A stretch of DNA of 8,587 nt from Mesoaciditogaceae bacterium (GTDB taxonomy: Bacteria > Thermotogota > Thermotogae > Mesoaciditogales > Mesoaciditogaceae): contig WFSH01000241.1 of assembly GCA_015486145.1 (NCBI GenBank), positions 1 through 8,587 of the forward strand, written 5' to 3'. The translations under genes and the position numbers were made by a program. Position 1 is the stretch's first letter. The number at the start of each line of letters is the position of its first letter. The notes under the pieces are model-generated. The model did not search any database and was not told the DNA's origin. It was given only the letters and a program-made list of their open reading frames with translations. Positions 1 through 6,276 of this stretch are shown one piece after another.

Positions 1-1332
1 CTATTTGAAAATGGTGTAAAGACCCATGAATTATCTGAAATAACTGGATTTTCGGAACTTGCATCTGGACGTGTCAAGACGTTGAATGAAAAGATATTCG
101 AGATGATATTGTCTCCGGAAGGAGAAATTTTTGATCTTGTCGTTGTCAACCTTTATCCATTTGAATCTGCCATTTCAAAGGGTGTTGATGCCATGATCGA
201 AAATTTTGACATTGGTGGTGTTGCCCTGCTGCGAGCAGCTGCCAAAAACTATAAGAGAGTGTCAGTAATATCTTCTCCAAAACAGTACAATGAATTTTTA
301 AAAGATTTTCCATTAAGTTTTGAAAAGAGGCGTGAGTTTGCTAAGAAGGCAATGGAAATGGTTGTGAGGTACGATACCAACATACTTTCAAATCTTTTCG
401 ATTCTCAATTTCAAATCGCTGCGGAGAAAGTACATGAACTTAGATATGGCGAGAATCCTCATCAACGTGCGTGGGTTGGAAAGGTTTCAAACTCACCTTC
501 TTTTCTTGATAATTTGAACGTTTTGCGCGGGAATCTCTCTTATAACAATTATGTTGATCTCATTGCGGCTACTAAAATCGCAAATTCATGTAAAGTTGGA
601 TCCACCGTGATTGTGAAGCACACGAATCCATGTGGTGTGTCCGAATTCAAAGAAAATGCACTCAAGACGTTTGAACGTGCTCTCTCGGGGGATCCCAAAT
701 CTGCTTTTGGTGGTGTGCTTTGCGTAAACGGTACAATAGACGAAGAGCTGGCAATGGCAATAAAACCTCATTTTTGGGATATCATTTCCGCTCGAAAGAT
801 CACGAAAAAAGCTCAGAATATCTTCAAGAAAAAAAGTGCTTCATTGGTGGAATTTGCTCCCATCAATTCCTCCTTAGAATGGAGAATTGTGGATGGTGTG
901 GCGCTCGTTCAAGAATCGGATGTTGGAAGTCCCTATACAGAGTTGAGGTGCGTTACTTCTAAAAAACCCACTGATGGGGAAATTAGGGACGTAAAATTCG
1001 GGCTTGAAGTAATAAGGCATGTGAAATCCAACGCTGTGATTCTTGTAAGAGACGAAATGCTCATTGGCCTTGGAGCGGGCCAACCAAGTCGCGTAGATTC
1101 GGCAAAGTTGGCAATTGAAAAGGCAAAAGAATTTGGTCATGAAATCGAAGGCTCTGTTATGCTATCTGATGGATTTTTCCCGTTTCCAGATTCAGTTCAA
1201 ATTGGATTGAACAATGGCGTGAAATGTTTTGTCGAACCCGGAGGATCTAAAAGAGATGATGAGTCGATTTCTACGTGCGAAAAGTCTGGAGCTACGATGA
1301 TATTCACATCGAAAAGACTCTTTAAACATTGA
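1..1332 (+). CDS. purH: Bifunctional purine biosynthesis protein PurH (AICAR formyltransferase / IMP cyclohydrolase), 5' end missing
   Basis: Catalyses the last two steps of de novo IMP synthesis in the cytosol: formylation of AICAR, then cyclisation of FAICAR. The reading frame is open from base 1, so the gene starts outside the window; 443 residues are visible and roughly 40 are missing. The N-terminal MGS-like cyclohydrolase domain shows RVKTL (visible residues 24-28), NLYPF (50-54), DIGGVALLRAAAKN (70-83). These match the family's catalytic Lys, Tyr, Asp and Lys. The formyltransferase part shows RYGENPH (148-154), the catalytic Lys-His pair in VIVKHTNPCG (206-207), and near the C terminus GQPSR, DGFFPFPDS and GSKRDDE. 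The segment between RVKTL and NLYPF is much shorter than in E. coli PurH, and the usual LHP after RVKT reads LNE. The TTG at 82 lies inside the RVKTL motif and is not a start. It is followed directly by purD. Confidence 0.96.
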   Translation, partial: LFENGVKTHELSEITGFSELASGRVKTLNEKIFEMILSPEGEIFDLVVVNLYPFESAISKGVDAMIENFDIGGVALLRAAAKNYKRVSVISSPKQYNEFLKDFPLSFEKRREFAKKAMEMVVRYDTNILSNLFDSQFQIAAEKVHELRYGENPHQRAWVGKVSNSPSFLDNLNVLRGNLSYNNYVDLIAATKIANSCKVGSTVIVKHTNPCGVSEFKENALKTFERALSGDPKSAFGGVLCVNGTIDEELAMAIKPHFWDIISARKITKKAQNIFKKKSASLVEFAPINSSLEWRIVDGVALVQESDVGSPYTELRCVTSKKPTDGEIRDVKFGLEVIRHVKSNAVILVRDEMLIGLGAGQPSRVDSAKLAIEKAKEFGHEIEGSVMLSDGFFPFPDSVQIGLNNGVKCFVEPGGSKRDDESISTCEKSGATMIFTSKRLFKH

Positions 1333-1338
1333 GGAGGT
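1332..1338 (+). promoter_or_regulatory. Ribosome binding site of purD
   Basis: AGGAGGT lies 13 bases before the GTG start of purD and begins on the last base of the purH TGA stop. The spacing is longer than usual, but no other in-frame ATG, GTG or TTG lies closer, and the GTG begins exactly at the conserved MKVLV(x)G N terminus of the family. The overlap of stop and ribosome site suggests coupled translation of purH and purD. Confidence 0.7.
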
Positions 1339-1351
1339 TGAAGAAATTAAA

Positions 1352-2581
1352 GTGAAGGTTTTGGTTTACGGCAACGGTGCACGTGAGCATGCTTTGGCAT
1401 GGAAACTGTCTCAGAGTAAAGTTGTGGATAAGCTGTTTTTCGTTAATCCTAATCCTTTAATGGAGCCTCTTGGGGAAAATATAGCTGCAAATGATTTTGA
1501 AGAGCTTGCCATGAAATCAAAGGCACAGGGAATCTCTTTAGCACTCATAGGTCCGGAAGTTCCATTAGCAGCTGGAATAGCAGACATCATGGAAGCACAT
1601 GGTATAGCAACATTCGGGCCTCATAAAGCACAAGCGTGGCTTGAATCTTCAAAAGCACGGGCTAAAGAGTTTAACTTCCGAAATAATATTCCCTGTGCAA
1701 GTTCAGTGACTGTAGATGATTTTGAGGATGCAAAAAAAGTCATTTCAGAATTTGAACCACCATACGTTTTGAAAGCAGATGGGCTTGCAGGTGGGAAAGG
1801 TGTGTTGATCGTTGAGAATTCAGATAGTGCTTTGGTGGAAATAAAATCCATGCTTGGAGGTAAGTTTGGCACTTCTTCTAAGAAGGTCGTGATCGAAGAG
1901 TTCCTTGATGGAGAAGAACTATCAGTCATCTGTCTTTACGATGGGGAAACTCTCCTTCCGATGGATTTTGTTAGAGATCATAAACGTCTTTTGAACGATA
2001 ACAAGGGACCCAACACAGGTGGAATGGGGGCATATTCTCCAGTAATGCTACCAGAAAGAGAGAAAAAAGGTGTTTTTGAGATTTTGAGGGAAATTTCACA
2101 TGCTCTGAAGAAAGAAGGAATAAGGTATCATGGGGCACTTTACATAGGTATGATGATCACGAAAGATGGCCCAAAAGTTCTCGAATACAACGTGCGATTT
2201 GGCGATCCTGAAACTCAAGCTTTGATGGTAAGACTTAAAAATGACTTTGGAAAGGTCTTGGAATCGGTGATAAAGAGGCATTTGAATGGAGTGAAGTTAA
2301 GGTGGGGAGAAAACTCAAACGCTTTGGTGATCGCATCTCAAGGTTATCCGCGTTCACCTCAAAAAGGAATAGAAGTTTCCAATGTTGAAGAATTGGCTTC
2401 CTCAATAAATGTTACAGTTTTTGGTGGCGCTATTGCCAAAAAGGAGGAAAAGCTCGTTTCTGATGGTGGCAGAGTGCTAACTGTTGTGGCAACTGGCAGG
2501 GATGCCCATGAACGAACGCTCGCATTCGCAAAACGCTTAAAATTCGATGCTAAGTTTTACAGAACGGATATTTGTGGATGA
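1352..2581 (+). CDS. purD: Phosphoribosylamine--glycine ligase (GAR synthetase)
   Basis: Joins glycine to 5-phosphoribosylamine with ATP, giving glycinamide ribonucleotide, the second step of purine synthesis. The 409-residue length is normal for the family. The N-domain begins with VYGNGAREHALAWKL (residues 5-19) and has GPEVPLAAGIAD (67-78). The ATP-grasp domain shows LKADGLAGGKGV (140-151), EEFLDGEELSV (182-192), DHKRLLND (209-216), GPNTGGMGAYSP (219-230) and the metal-binding EYNVRFGDPETQ (278-289). The C-terminal domain has GGRVLTVVATG (372-382) and ends FYRTDICG, close to the family's usual YR.DIG ending. It starts with GTG 19 bases after the purH stop and is probably cotranscribed with purH. 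No oddities were seen in the active-site motifs. Confidence 0.97.
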   Translation: MKVLVYGNGAREHALAWKLSQSKVVDKLFFVNPNPLMEPLGENIAANDFEELAMKSKAQGISLALIGPEVPLAAGIADIMEAHGIATFGPHKAQAWLESSKARAKEFNFRNNIPCASSVTVDDFEDAKKVISEFEPPYVLKADGLAGGKGVLIVENSDSALVEIKSMLGGKFGTSSKKVVIEEFLDGEELSVICLYDGETLLPMDFVRDHKRLLNDNKGPNTGGMGAYSPVMLPEREKKGVFEILREISHALKKEGIRYHGALYIGMMITKDGPKVLEYNVRFGDPETQALMVRLKNDFGKVLESVIKRHLNGVKLRWGENSNALVIASQGYPRSPQKGIEVSNVEELASSINVTVFGGAIAKKEEKLVSDGGRVLTVVATGRDAHERTLAFAKRLKFDAKFYRTDICG

Positions 2582-2613
2582 TTTTTAATACTATGAAAAA
2601 CTGACTAGTTATT

Positions 2614-2637
2614 AAAAGCCATTTCAGGTGCTTTTTT
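2614..2637. terminator. Probable bidirectional terminator between purD and cblT
   Basis: AAAAGC (2614-2619) pairs with GCTTTT (2630-2635), and a further C-G pair forms if one T is bulged out, leaving a loop of about seven bases. A run of six T follows the right arm on the + strand (2632-2637), and the - strand reads GCTTTTAATAA after its hairpin. It sits in the 42-base gap between convergent genes and overlaps the last codons of cblT. The stem is short and only its inner pairs are GC, so the call is moderate. Confidence 0.45.
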
Positions 2638-3106
2638 CTACAGTTAGTGGTGAACTTTTTCTAACAACGCCGTACACGAGGGAAGATATAAAAACATTGG
2701 CAAAGCTCGCGATCGTCAGTGATGGAACAAGGCCTATATACAATCCCCATCCTCCCATGGGTAATACCACCAGTGGAGCAGCGATCCCGTTTAAAAAAGT
2801 GGCAATGATTATCCCAAGAATAAAGTTTATCTTGTAGAAGAATCTAAAAGCCATCGCAATTCCCATCATTTCCGCAGCCACAACGATCGTAAAGGGTCCA
2901 AGTGGAAATGAAGCACTAGCGGCAATGATGATATACCCCAAAGTGATCACGATGGAACCAGGAATGTATCCTAAATACAAAGCTGAAAAGAAACCGGCAG
3001 CCGAATCGAATCCTATAGTGCCAATAGGAGACGGTATTTTTATCAAGGATCCAACAAAGGAAAGAGCTATTAGTACTCCCATTAAGGTTATTTTTTTGGT
3101 TTTCAT
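2624..3106 (-). CDS. cblT: ECF transporter S component, predicted alpha-ribazole transporter CblT
   Basis: A 160-residue, very hydrophobic membrane protein with about five to six predicted helices (roughly residues 7-24, 33-47, 50-66, 70-90, 95-115 and 122-148). The N terminus MKTKKITLMG, a short Lys-rich end leading into the first helix, and the internal IKIPSPIGTIGFDSA (22-36) are typical of substrate-binding (S) subunits of energy-coupling factor importers. In Firmicutes, CblT is a known alpha-ribazole importer encoded with the kinase CblS. Here the gene directly follows a CblS-like gene, which is the main basis for the substrate call. No EcfA or EcfT gene lies in the window, so a shared energising module elsewhere is inferred. 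The ATG at 3106 was chosen over the GTG at 3115 because it forms an ATGA overlap with the cblS stop and has GGGTGG five bases upstream. Another vitamin or precursor substrate remains possible. Confidence 0.7.
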   Translation of the reverse strand: MKTKKITLMGVLIALSFVGSLIKIPSPIGTIGFDSAAGFFSALYLGYIPGSIVITLGYIIIAASASFPLGPFTIVVAAEMMGIAMAFRFFYKINFILGIIIATFLNGIAAPLVVLPMGGWGLYIGLVPSLTIASFANVFISSLVYGVVRKSSPLTVEKST

Positions 3107-3789
3107 TTCAACCACCCAACCCTTCTTATAATTTTTTTTGAAACGGGAATTTCTTTAGATGAAAAAACCACACATGTTGCCGGACCGGCGCTTTTGTACA
3201 TCCAGTTTCCGTTTTCTTCAGCAACAAACTTCAGGGAGCTGTTTTTGGCGAGCTTATTTGCTTCAAAGGCTATTCCTTGGGAACCAACTGGGATTATCTC
3301 TCCCACGTAGTTCCATTTCATGAGTTCAATTATGTCTTCGATTTCGACAACATCGTGGGAATTTTCTATGACTTCTTTCCCAACTCTTGGAATGCCCATA
3401 ACATAAACGCCATCACCGGGATTCGCGCCACCTATTCTTAGTTTTTCTGCGAATCCGACTACTCCAACACCAATACCGGTTTGGTCCGTTGAAAAGTTTT
3501 TTTCAGTGGAAATCGTTAAAGATATTTTTCGTTCACTTAGAAATTCACGCACAACTTCAACAGCTCTTTTTACATACTGAGGAGAATTGGCAAAACCCAT
3601 ATTGACACTCAAAATTTTTGTTCCAATTGAGATGTTCTCAAGAAGAGCAACTTTCAGTGTCTTCATTGCCACTGTACATACATCTATTTTTAACAAATCA
3701 TTTTTGAGTGTTCCTATGCCACCGGCAGAATCACATGTGTTAACTATGTAGCCGTTCATAAACTTGACAATAGCCGCATCTCTTCTCAT
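3103..3789 (-). CDS. cblS: PurM/ThiL-fold kinase, predicted alpha-ribazole kinase CblS
   Basis: Predicted to phosphorylate alpha-ribazole to alpha-ribazole phosphate with ATP, supplying the lower-ligand nucleotide used by CobS and bypassing CobT. The 228-residue protein has the AIR-synthase-related layout: an early acidic/glycine motif CDSAGGIG (19-26), a helix followed by VNMGFANSP (62-70), STEKNFSTDQTGIGVGVVG (94-112), then a turn-rich GGANPGDGVYVMGIPRVGKE (120-139). Later come IIPVGSQGIAFEA (165-177) and SAGPATCVVFS (200-210). These resemble the CblS group as I remember it, rather than PurM, SelD or ThiL proper. The start is ATG at 3789, overlapping the cobD stop as ATGA, with GGAGAAGGTG ending five bases upstream. 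It is followed at once by the putative alpha-ribazole importer gene, which strongly supports the assignment. The exact substrate is inferred. Confidence 0.72.
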   Translation of the reverse strand: MRRDAAIVKFMNGYIVNTCDSAGGIGTLKNDLLKIDVCTVAMKTLKVALLENISIGTKILSVNMGFANSPQYVKRAVEVVREFLSERKISLTISTEKNFSTDQTGIGVGVVGFAEKLRIGGANPGDGVYVMGIPRVGKEVIENSHDVVEIEDIIELMKWNYVGEIIPVGSQGIAFEANKLAKNSSLKFVAEENGNWMYKSAGPATCVVFSSKEIPVSKKIIRRVGWLK

Positions 3790-4754
3790 AAATTCACCTT
3801 CTCCAAGTTTTCAAATAACATATTATTTTCTGTCGGTGTTCTCACCGACACGCGTATGTAACCCTTTAGCCCAAATGACTCACAATTTCTCACGTGAACA
3901 CCTAACTCGTCTAATTCTTTTTGCACCCTTTTGGCATCTCCCACATAAATGCAGCCAAAGTTTACATCCGTTTTCATTTGAATTTTTTCAAAGCGTACAG
4001 CTTCCTTTCTTATTTTTGGAATGCTTTCCTTCAAAAACGCACCGCCGTCTTCTATCACAAGATTTAAAAATGCGTATCCGCATGCTCCTATTGCCCAAGG
4101 TGCTCTATGCTTCCTAAACAATCTTTCAAATTCCTGGGTTATGACGTACCCAACCCTTATTCCTGGCATACCGTAGGATTTTGTGAAGCTCCTCACTCTT
4201 ATCACTTGTGGATTGGTTATATCTATTGCATTCTCAACAAAATCCAAGAACGTTTCGTCTATCACCACGATCACACCTTTTTGTGTGAGTGATTTTATTT
4301 GCTCATTCAAGTTCTTTGAATACTTGCCAACAGGATTTGTTGGATTCGCGAAGATCAAGACGGTTTTTTCATTCTTTTGTGACTTTTCCGCTGTGTCGAA
4401 TGCCATTTCCAAGTTCAAATCTAAACCTTTTGGGGGGATTTTCGTTATCTTAGAAGCTCTAAACTCTGCCACTCTCTCATATTCACCATAAGATGGCATC
4501 GGAATAATAACATTCGCATCTTTCATCAAGGTAAAGCCGAGTATTTGGAAAGCCTCCGTTGCACCAGCCGTGATGACAGTGTGATCACCAAAAACTCTCT
4601 TGAATTTTTCTTCAATCCATTCAACGTAAGTGTAGCGTTTTGAAAGTTTTGAACAACGTTTGAAAATCTCATTTTTCCACTTTGGAGTGTATGGATTGAC
4701 GGAAATAGAAAAATCCAAGAGATCTTCTCGCCATGTTCCTCCATGAAATTCCAT
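3786..4754 (-). CDS. cobD: L-threonine-O-3-phosphate decarboxylase (CobD-type PLP enzyme)
   Basis: A fold-type I PLP enzyme of the histidinol-phosphate aminotransferase-like group. In this setting it is predicted to decarboxylate threonine phosphate to (R)-1-aminopropan-2-ol phosphate, the cobamide linker that CbiB attaches. From the chosen start the protein has 322 residues, somewhat shorter than Salmonella CobD. Visible motifs are HGG at the N terminus (4-6), DFSISVNP (14-21), GATEA (64-68), ANPTNP (136-141), DET (166-168), the PLP-lysine motif SFTKSYGMPG (Lys192), GIRVGY (198-203), and IRVSVR near the C terminus (300-305, phosphate/carboxylate-binding Arg). The ATG at 4754 was chosen over the ATG at 4802: it overlaps the cbiB TAA stop by one base (TAATG), has GGTGGTGAG just upstream, and places HGG at the usual N-terminal position. 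Sequence alone cannot fully exclude a histidinol-phosphate aminotransferase, but the position after cbiB makes CobD much more likely. Confidence 0.87.
   Translation of the reverse strand: MEFHGGTWREDLLDFSISVNPYTPKWKNEIFKRCSKLSKRYTYVEWIEEKFKRVFGDHTVITAGATEAFQILGFTLMKDANVIIPMPSYGEYERVAEFRASKITKIPPKGLDLNLEMAFDTAEKSQKNEKTVLIFANPTNPVGKYSKNLNEQIKSLTQKGVIVVIDETFLDFVENAIDITNPQVIRVRSFTKSYGMPGIRVGYVITQEFERLFRKHRAPWAIGACGYAFLNLVIEDGGAFLKESIPKIRKEAVRFEKIQMKTDVNFGCIYVGDAKRVQKELDELGVHVRNCESFGLKGYIRVSVRTPTENNMLFENLEKVNL
3795..3804 (-). promoter_or_regulatory. Ribosome binding site of cblS
   Basis: GGAGAAGGTG on the - strand lies inside the 3' end of cobD and ends five bases before the cblS ATG at 3789. It supports internal re-initiation at the ATGA overlap. 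Confidence 0.65.
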
Positions 4755-5620
4755 TATCTCACCACCATAAGAATTGAAAATAACAAAATCACCACAGTAC
4801 ATGATAGGATGTAAATTTTCAATCCACGATCCACATCTTTCATCGTTGGCTTTCTACCTTCAAATCTATAAACACCAATCTTTTCGAACCAAACTCCCAG
4901 CACGCCACTGAAAGCACTCATTGGATAGGCAGCGTTGATCTTAGATGAGCCGTATTTAAAGATCGATCTGAACGCTTTCAAAGGGGAGAAAATAGCAAAA
5001 ACGGTTGCTGTGATCCTCGACGGGATGAAATTCAAAGCGTCGTCCAATCGGGCCGAAACCTTTCCGAAATATTCATACTTCGTGTCGTGATAGCCAATCA
5101 TTGCATCTAAAGTATTAACAACTCTGTACACGATGGCAAAAGGTAAACCGAATAACGTGTAATAAAAGAGTGGAGCTGTTACGGAATCAGAAGTGTTTTC
5201 TGAAAGACTTTCAAGTGCTGCTGATATAAGATGTGGTTTGTCAAGTCGAGAAACGTCTCTGCTGACGATCATGGAAGTGGCGTATCTCAATTTCTCCGTT
5301 TTTGACGTTTTGCATCTGGAAACATGCGTATATAGAGAACGTATCGAAAAAGTCGATTTCAAAAGAAAAACCTGAATCGGAAGGCTCAAAATCCAGGGCA
5401 ATTTCATGGTTGAAATTGAGATGAAGAACCATACACCCATATCACATGTTAGTAAAGATGTTCCAAGGAAGAACCTCACCCAACTTTTTCCTGAGGGGAT
5501 GTCAAAAAGTTTTGTCATTTTCCCCATCCACACAACGGGATGAATTTGGGATGGCCACTCTCCAAGCAAGAGGTCCACAATCAAAGCCGCCAAGAAAACT
5601 TGAACGTTTGGATAAAACAC
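4754..5620 (-). CDS. cbiB: Adenosylcobinamide-phosphate synthase CbiB
   Basis: An integral membrane amide ligase that couples adenosylcobyric acid to aminopropanol phosphate made by CobD, giving adenosylcobinamide phosphate. The 288-residue protein carries the family signatures: D(16)LLLGEWP with IHPVVWMGK (26-34), SRDVSRLD (120-127), ESLSENTSDSVTAPLFYY (137-154), NTLDAMIGYHDTKYEYFGK (169-187), ARLDDALNFIPSR (190-202) and NAAYPMSAFSGVLGV (229-243), followed by EKIGVYRFEG. Hydrophobic stretches at about 6-20, 50-90, 155-170, 203-214 and 268-286 fit membrane segments. The start is GTG at 5620: the codon before it is an in-frame TGA, and a near-perfect ribosome site lies just upstream. It follows the Dph6-like gene after 26 bases and overlaps cobD by one base. 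The usual PNAGWPM motif reads INAAYPM, a mild divergence. Confidence 0.95.
   Translation of the reverse strand: MFYPNVQVFLAALIVDLLLGEWPSQIHPVVWMGKMTKLFDIPSGKSWVRFFLGTSLLTCDMGVWFFISISTMKLPWILSLPIQVFLLKSTFSIRSLYTHVSRCKTSKTEKLRYATSMIVSRDVSRLDKPHLISAALESLSENTSDSVTAPLFYYTLFGLPFAIVYRVVNTLDAMIGYHDTKYEYFGKVSARLDDALNFIPSRITATVFAIFSPLKAFRSIFKYGSSKINAAYPMSAFSGVLGVWFEKIGVYRFEGRKPTMKDVDRGLKIYILSCTVVILLFSILMVVR
4758..4766 (-). promoter_or_regulatory. Ribosome binding site of cobD (decides the start)
   Basis: GGTGGTGAG on the - strand precedes the ATG at 4754 by three bases. The upstream ATG at 4802 would extend the protein by 16 residues into cbiB and has no comparable family support. Confidence 0.55.
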
Positions 5621-5623
5621 TCA

Positions 5624-5632
5624 ATCACCTCT
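5624..5632 (-). promoter_or_regulatory. Ribosome binding site of cbiB
   Basis: AGAGGTGAT on the - strand matches most of the 16S 3' end complement and ends three bases before the GTG start at 5620. Being the strongest site in this part of the operon, it suggests independent initiation of cbiB after the 26-base gap rather than strict coupling. Confidence 0.75.
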
Positions 5633-5646
5633 TGAGATCTTCCAAC

Positions 5647-6276
5647 TCAATGTTCAAGTAAAAAATATTGATCGCTCTCACTCTTTCTCTTAGTTTTTAC
5701 ACGAAACTCCCGTCCGTTGTACAAAGGCGATTTGTACACAATCGTGTGGAACTCCCCGTATTCGCCAAGCGGATCGAGATTTGGATTTTCCTTCACAAAA
5801 GTTTCAAGACTGTCCACATTTTCAAAATCGAATCCAAGCCATTTTTCGTCCATTTTCTTCTTGGAAACGCCTATTATTTCATATTTGAATTCGTCTTCGA
5901 TCATCGCTCTCGCAAGTTCAAAGGATTCTTTCTTCCACAGAGGCTCTTCGAGTTGCATATCAGCACTCTCTGTCAAAGCTTTAAGCCATGTGTAATGCTC
6001 TTCAAGAAAGATGTCTCCTGATATGAGCACATCGGTTTCTAAAGAGAGCAAAAAGTTAGATAGGGCTTTGCTTCCTTTTTTCATATCAAAAATCAGCAGT
6101 TCTTTTCCCATGATTTTACAAAGCTTTGCGAGCGCGTTGAAATTTTCAAAATGCGGAGAAAGCCCCATAGTTGTTTTCAAAATTAAAAAATATGGAATTT
6201 CTATTCCTTTGTTTTGAGCAAGATAAACAGCATACAAGCCGTCTTTTCCACCTGAGAAAAAAGCCACTCCTTTCAT
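5647..6276 (-). CDS. Dph6-like PP-loop ATP pyrophosphatase (diphthine--ammonia ligase family), unknown cobamide-linked role
   Basis: A 209-residue soluble protein of the Dph6/MJ0570-related (ATP_bind_4) family. The PP-loop SGGKD is at 8-12 and directs ATP adenylation of a substrate with pyrophosphate release. Further family marks are SGDIFLEEH (86-94), the PLWKKES segment (112-118), YEIIGVS (132-138), KWLGFDF (145-151), and the C-terminal signature DPLGEYGEFHT (168-178), followed by YKSPLYNG. In eukaryotes and archaea, relatives amidate diphthine on elongation factor 2. Bacteria lack that modification, so the eukaryotic name would mislead here. The start ATG at 6276 overlaps the cbiP TGA as ATGA, and its ribosome site is weak (GGGGAT), which implies coupling to cbiP. 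Its position between cbiP and cbiB argues for a role in cobamide synthesis or salvage, possibly activation or amidation of a carboxylate. That role is inference; family membership is well supported. Confidence 0.85.
   Translation of the reverse strand: MKGVAFFSGGKDGLYAVYLAQNKGIEIPYFLILKTTMGLSPHFENFNALAKLCKIMGKELLIFDMKKGSKALSNFLLSLETDVLISGDIFLEEHYTWLKALTESADMQLEEPLWKKESFELARAMIEDEFKYEIIGVSKKKMDEKWLGFDFENVDSLETFVKENPNLDPLGEYGEFHTIVYKSPLYNGREFRVKTKRKSESDQYFLLEH

Noticed and set aside
82..1332. PurH starting at TTG 82 as a complete 416-residue gene
   Set aside because: The frame is open back to base 1 and encodes the conserved ITGF and RVKT residues just upstream; TTG 82 is the Leu of RVKTL.
2598..2611. 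Second small hairpin (AACT GACT AGTT) after purD
   Set aside because: The stem has only four pairs with a four-base loop and no T run, so it is likely chance.
1352..3789. Functional link between purD and lower-ligand synthesis, since anaerobic benzimidazole synthesis starts from the purine intermediate AIR
   Set aside because: The genes are convergent and no benzimidazole synthase (bza) gene is present; the adjacency is probably accidental.
4755..4802. N-terminal extension of CobD from ATG 4802
   Set aside because: It lies inside cbiB; ATG 4754 has a ribosome site, a TAATG junction and the family's N-terminal HGG.
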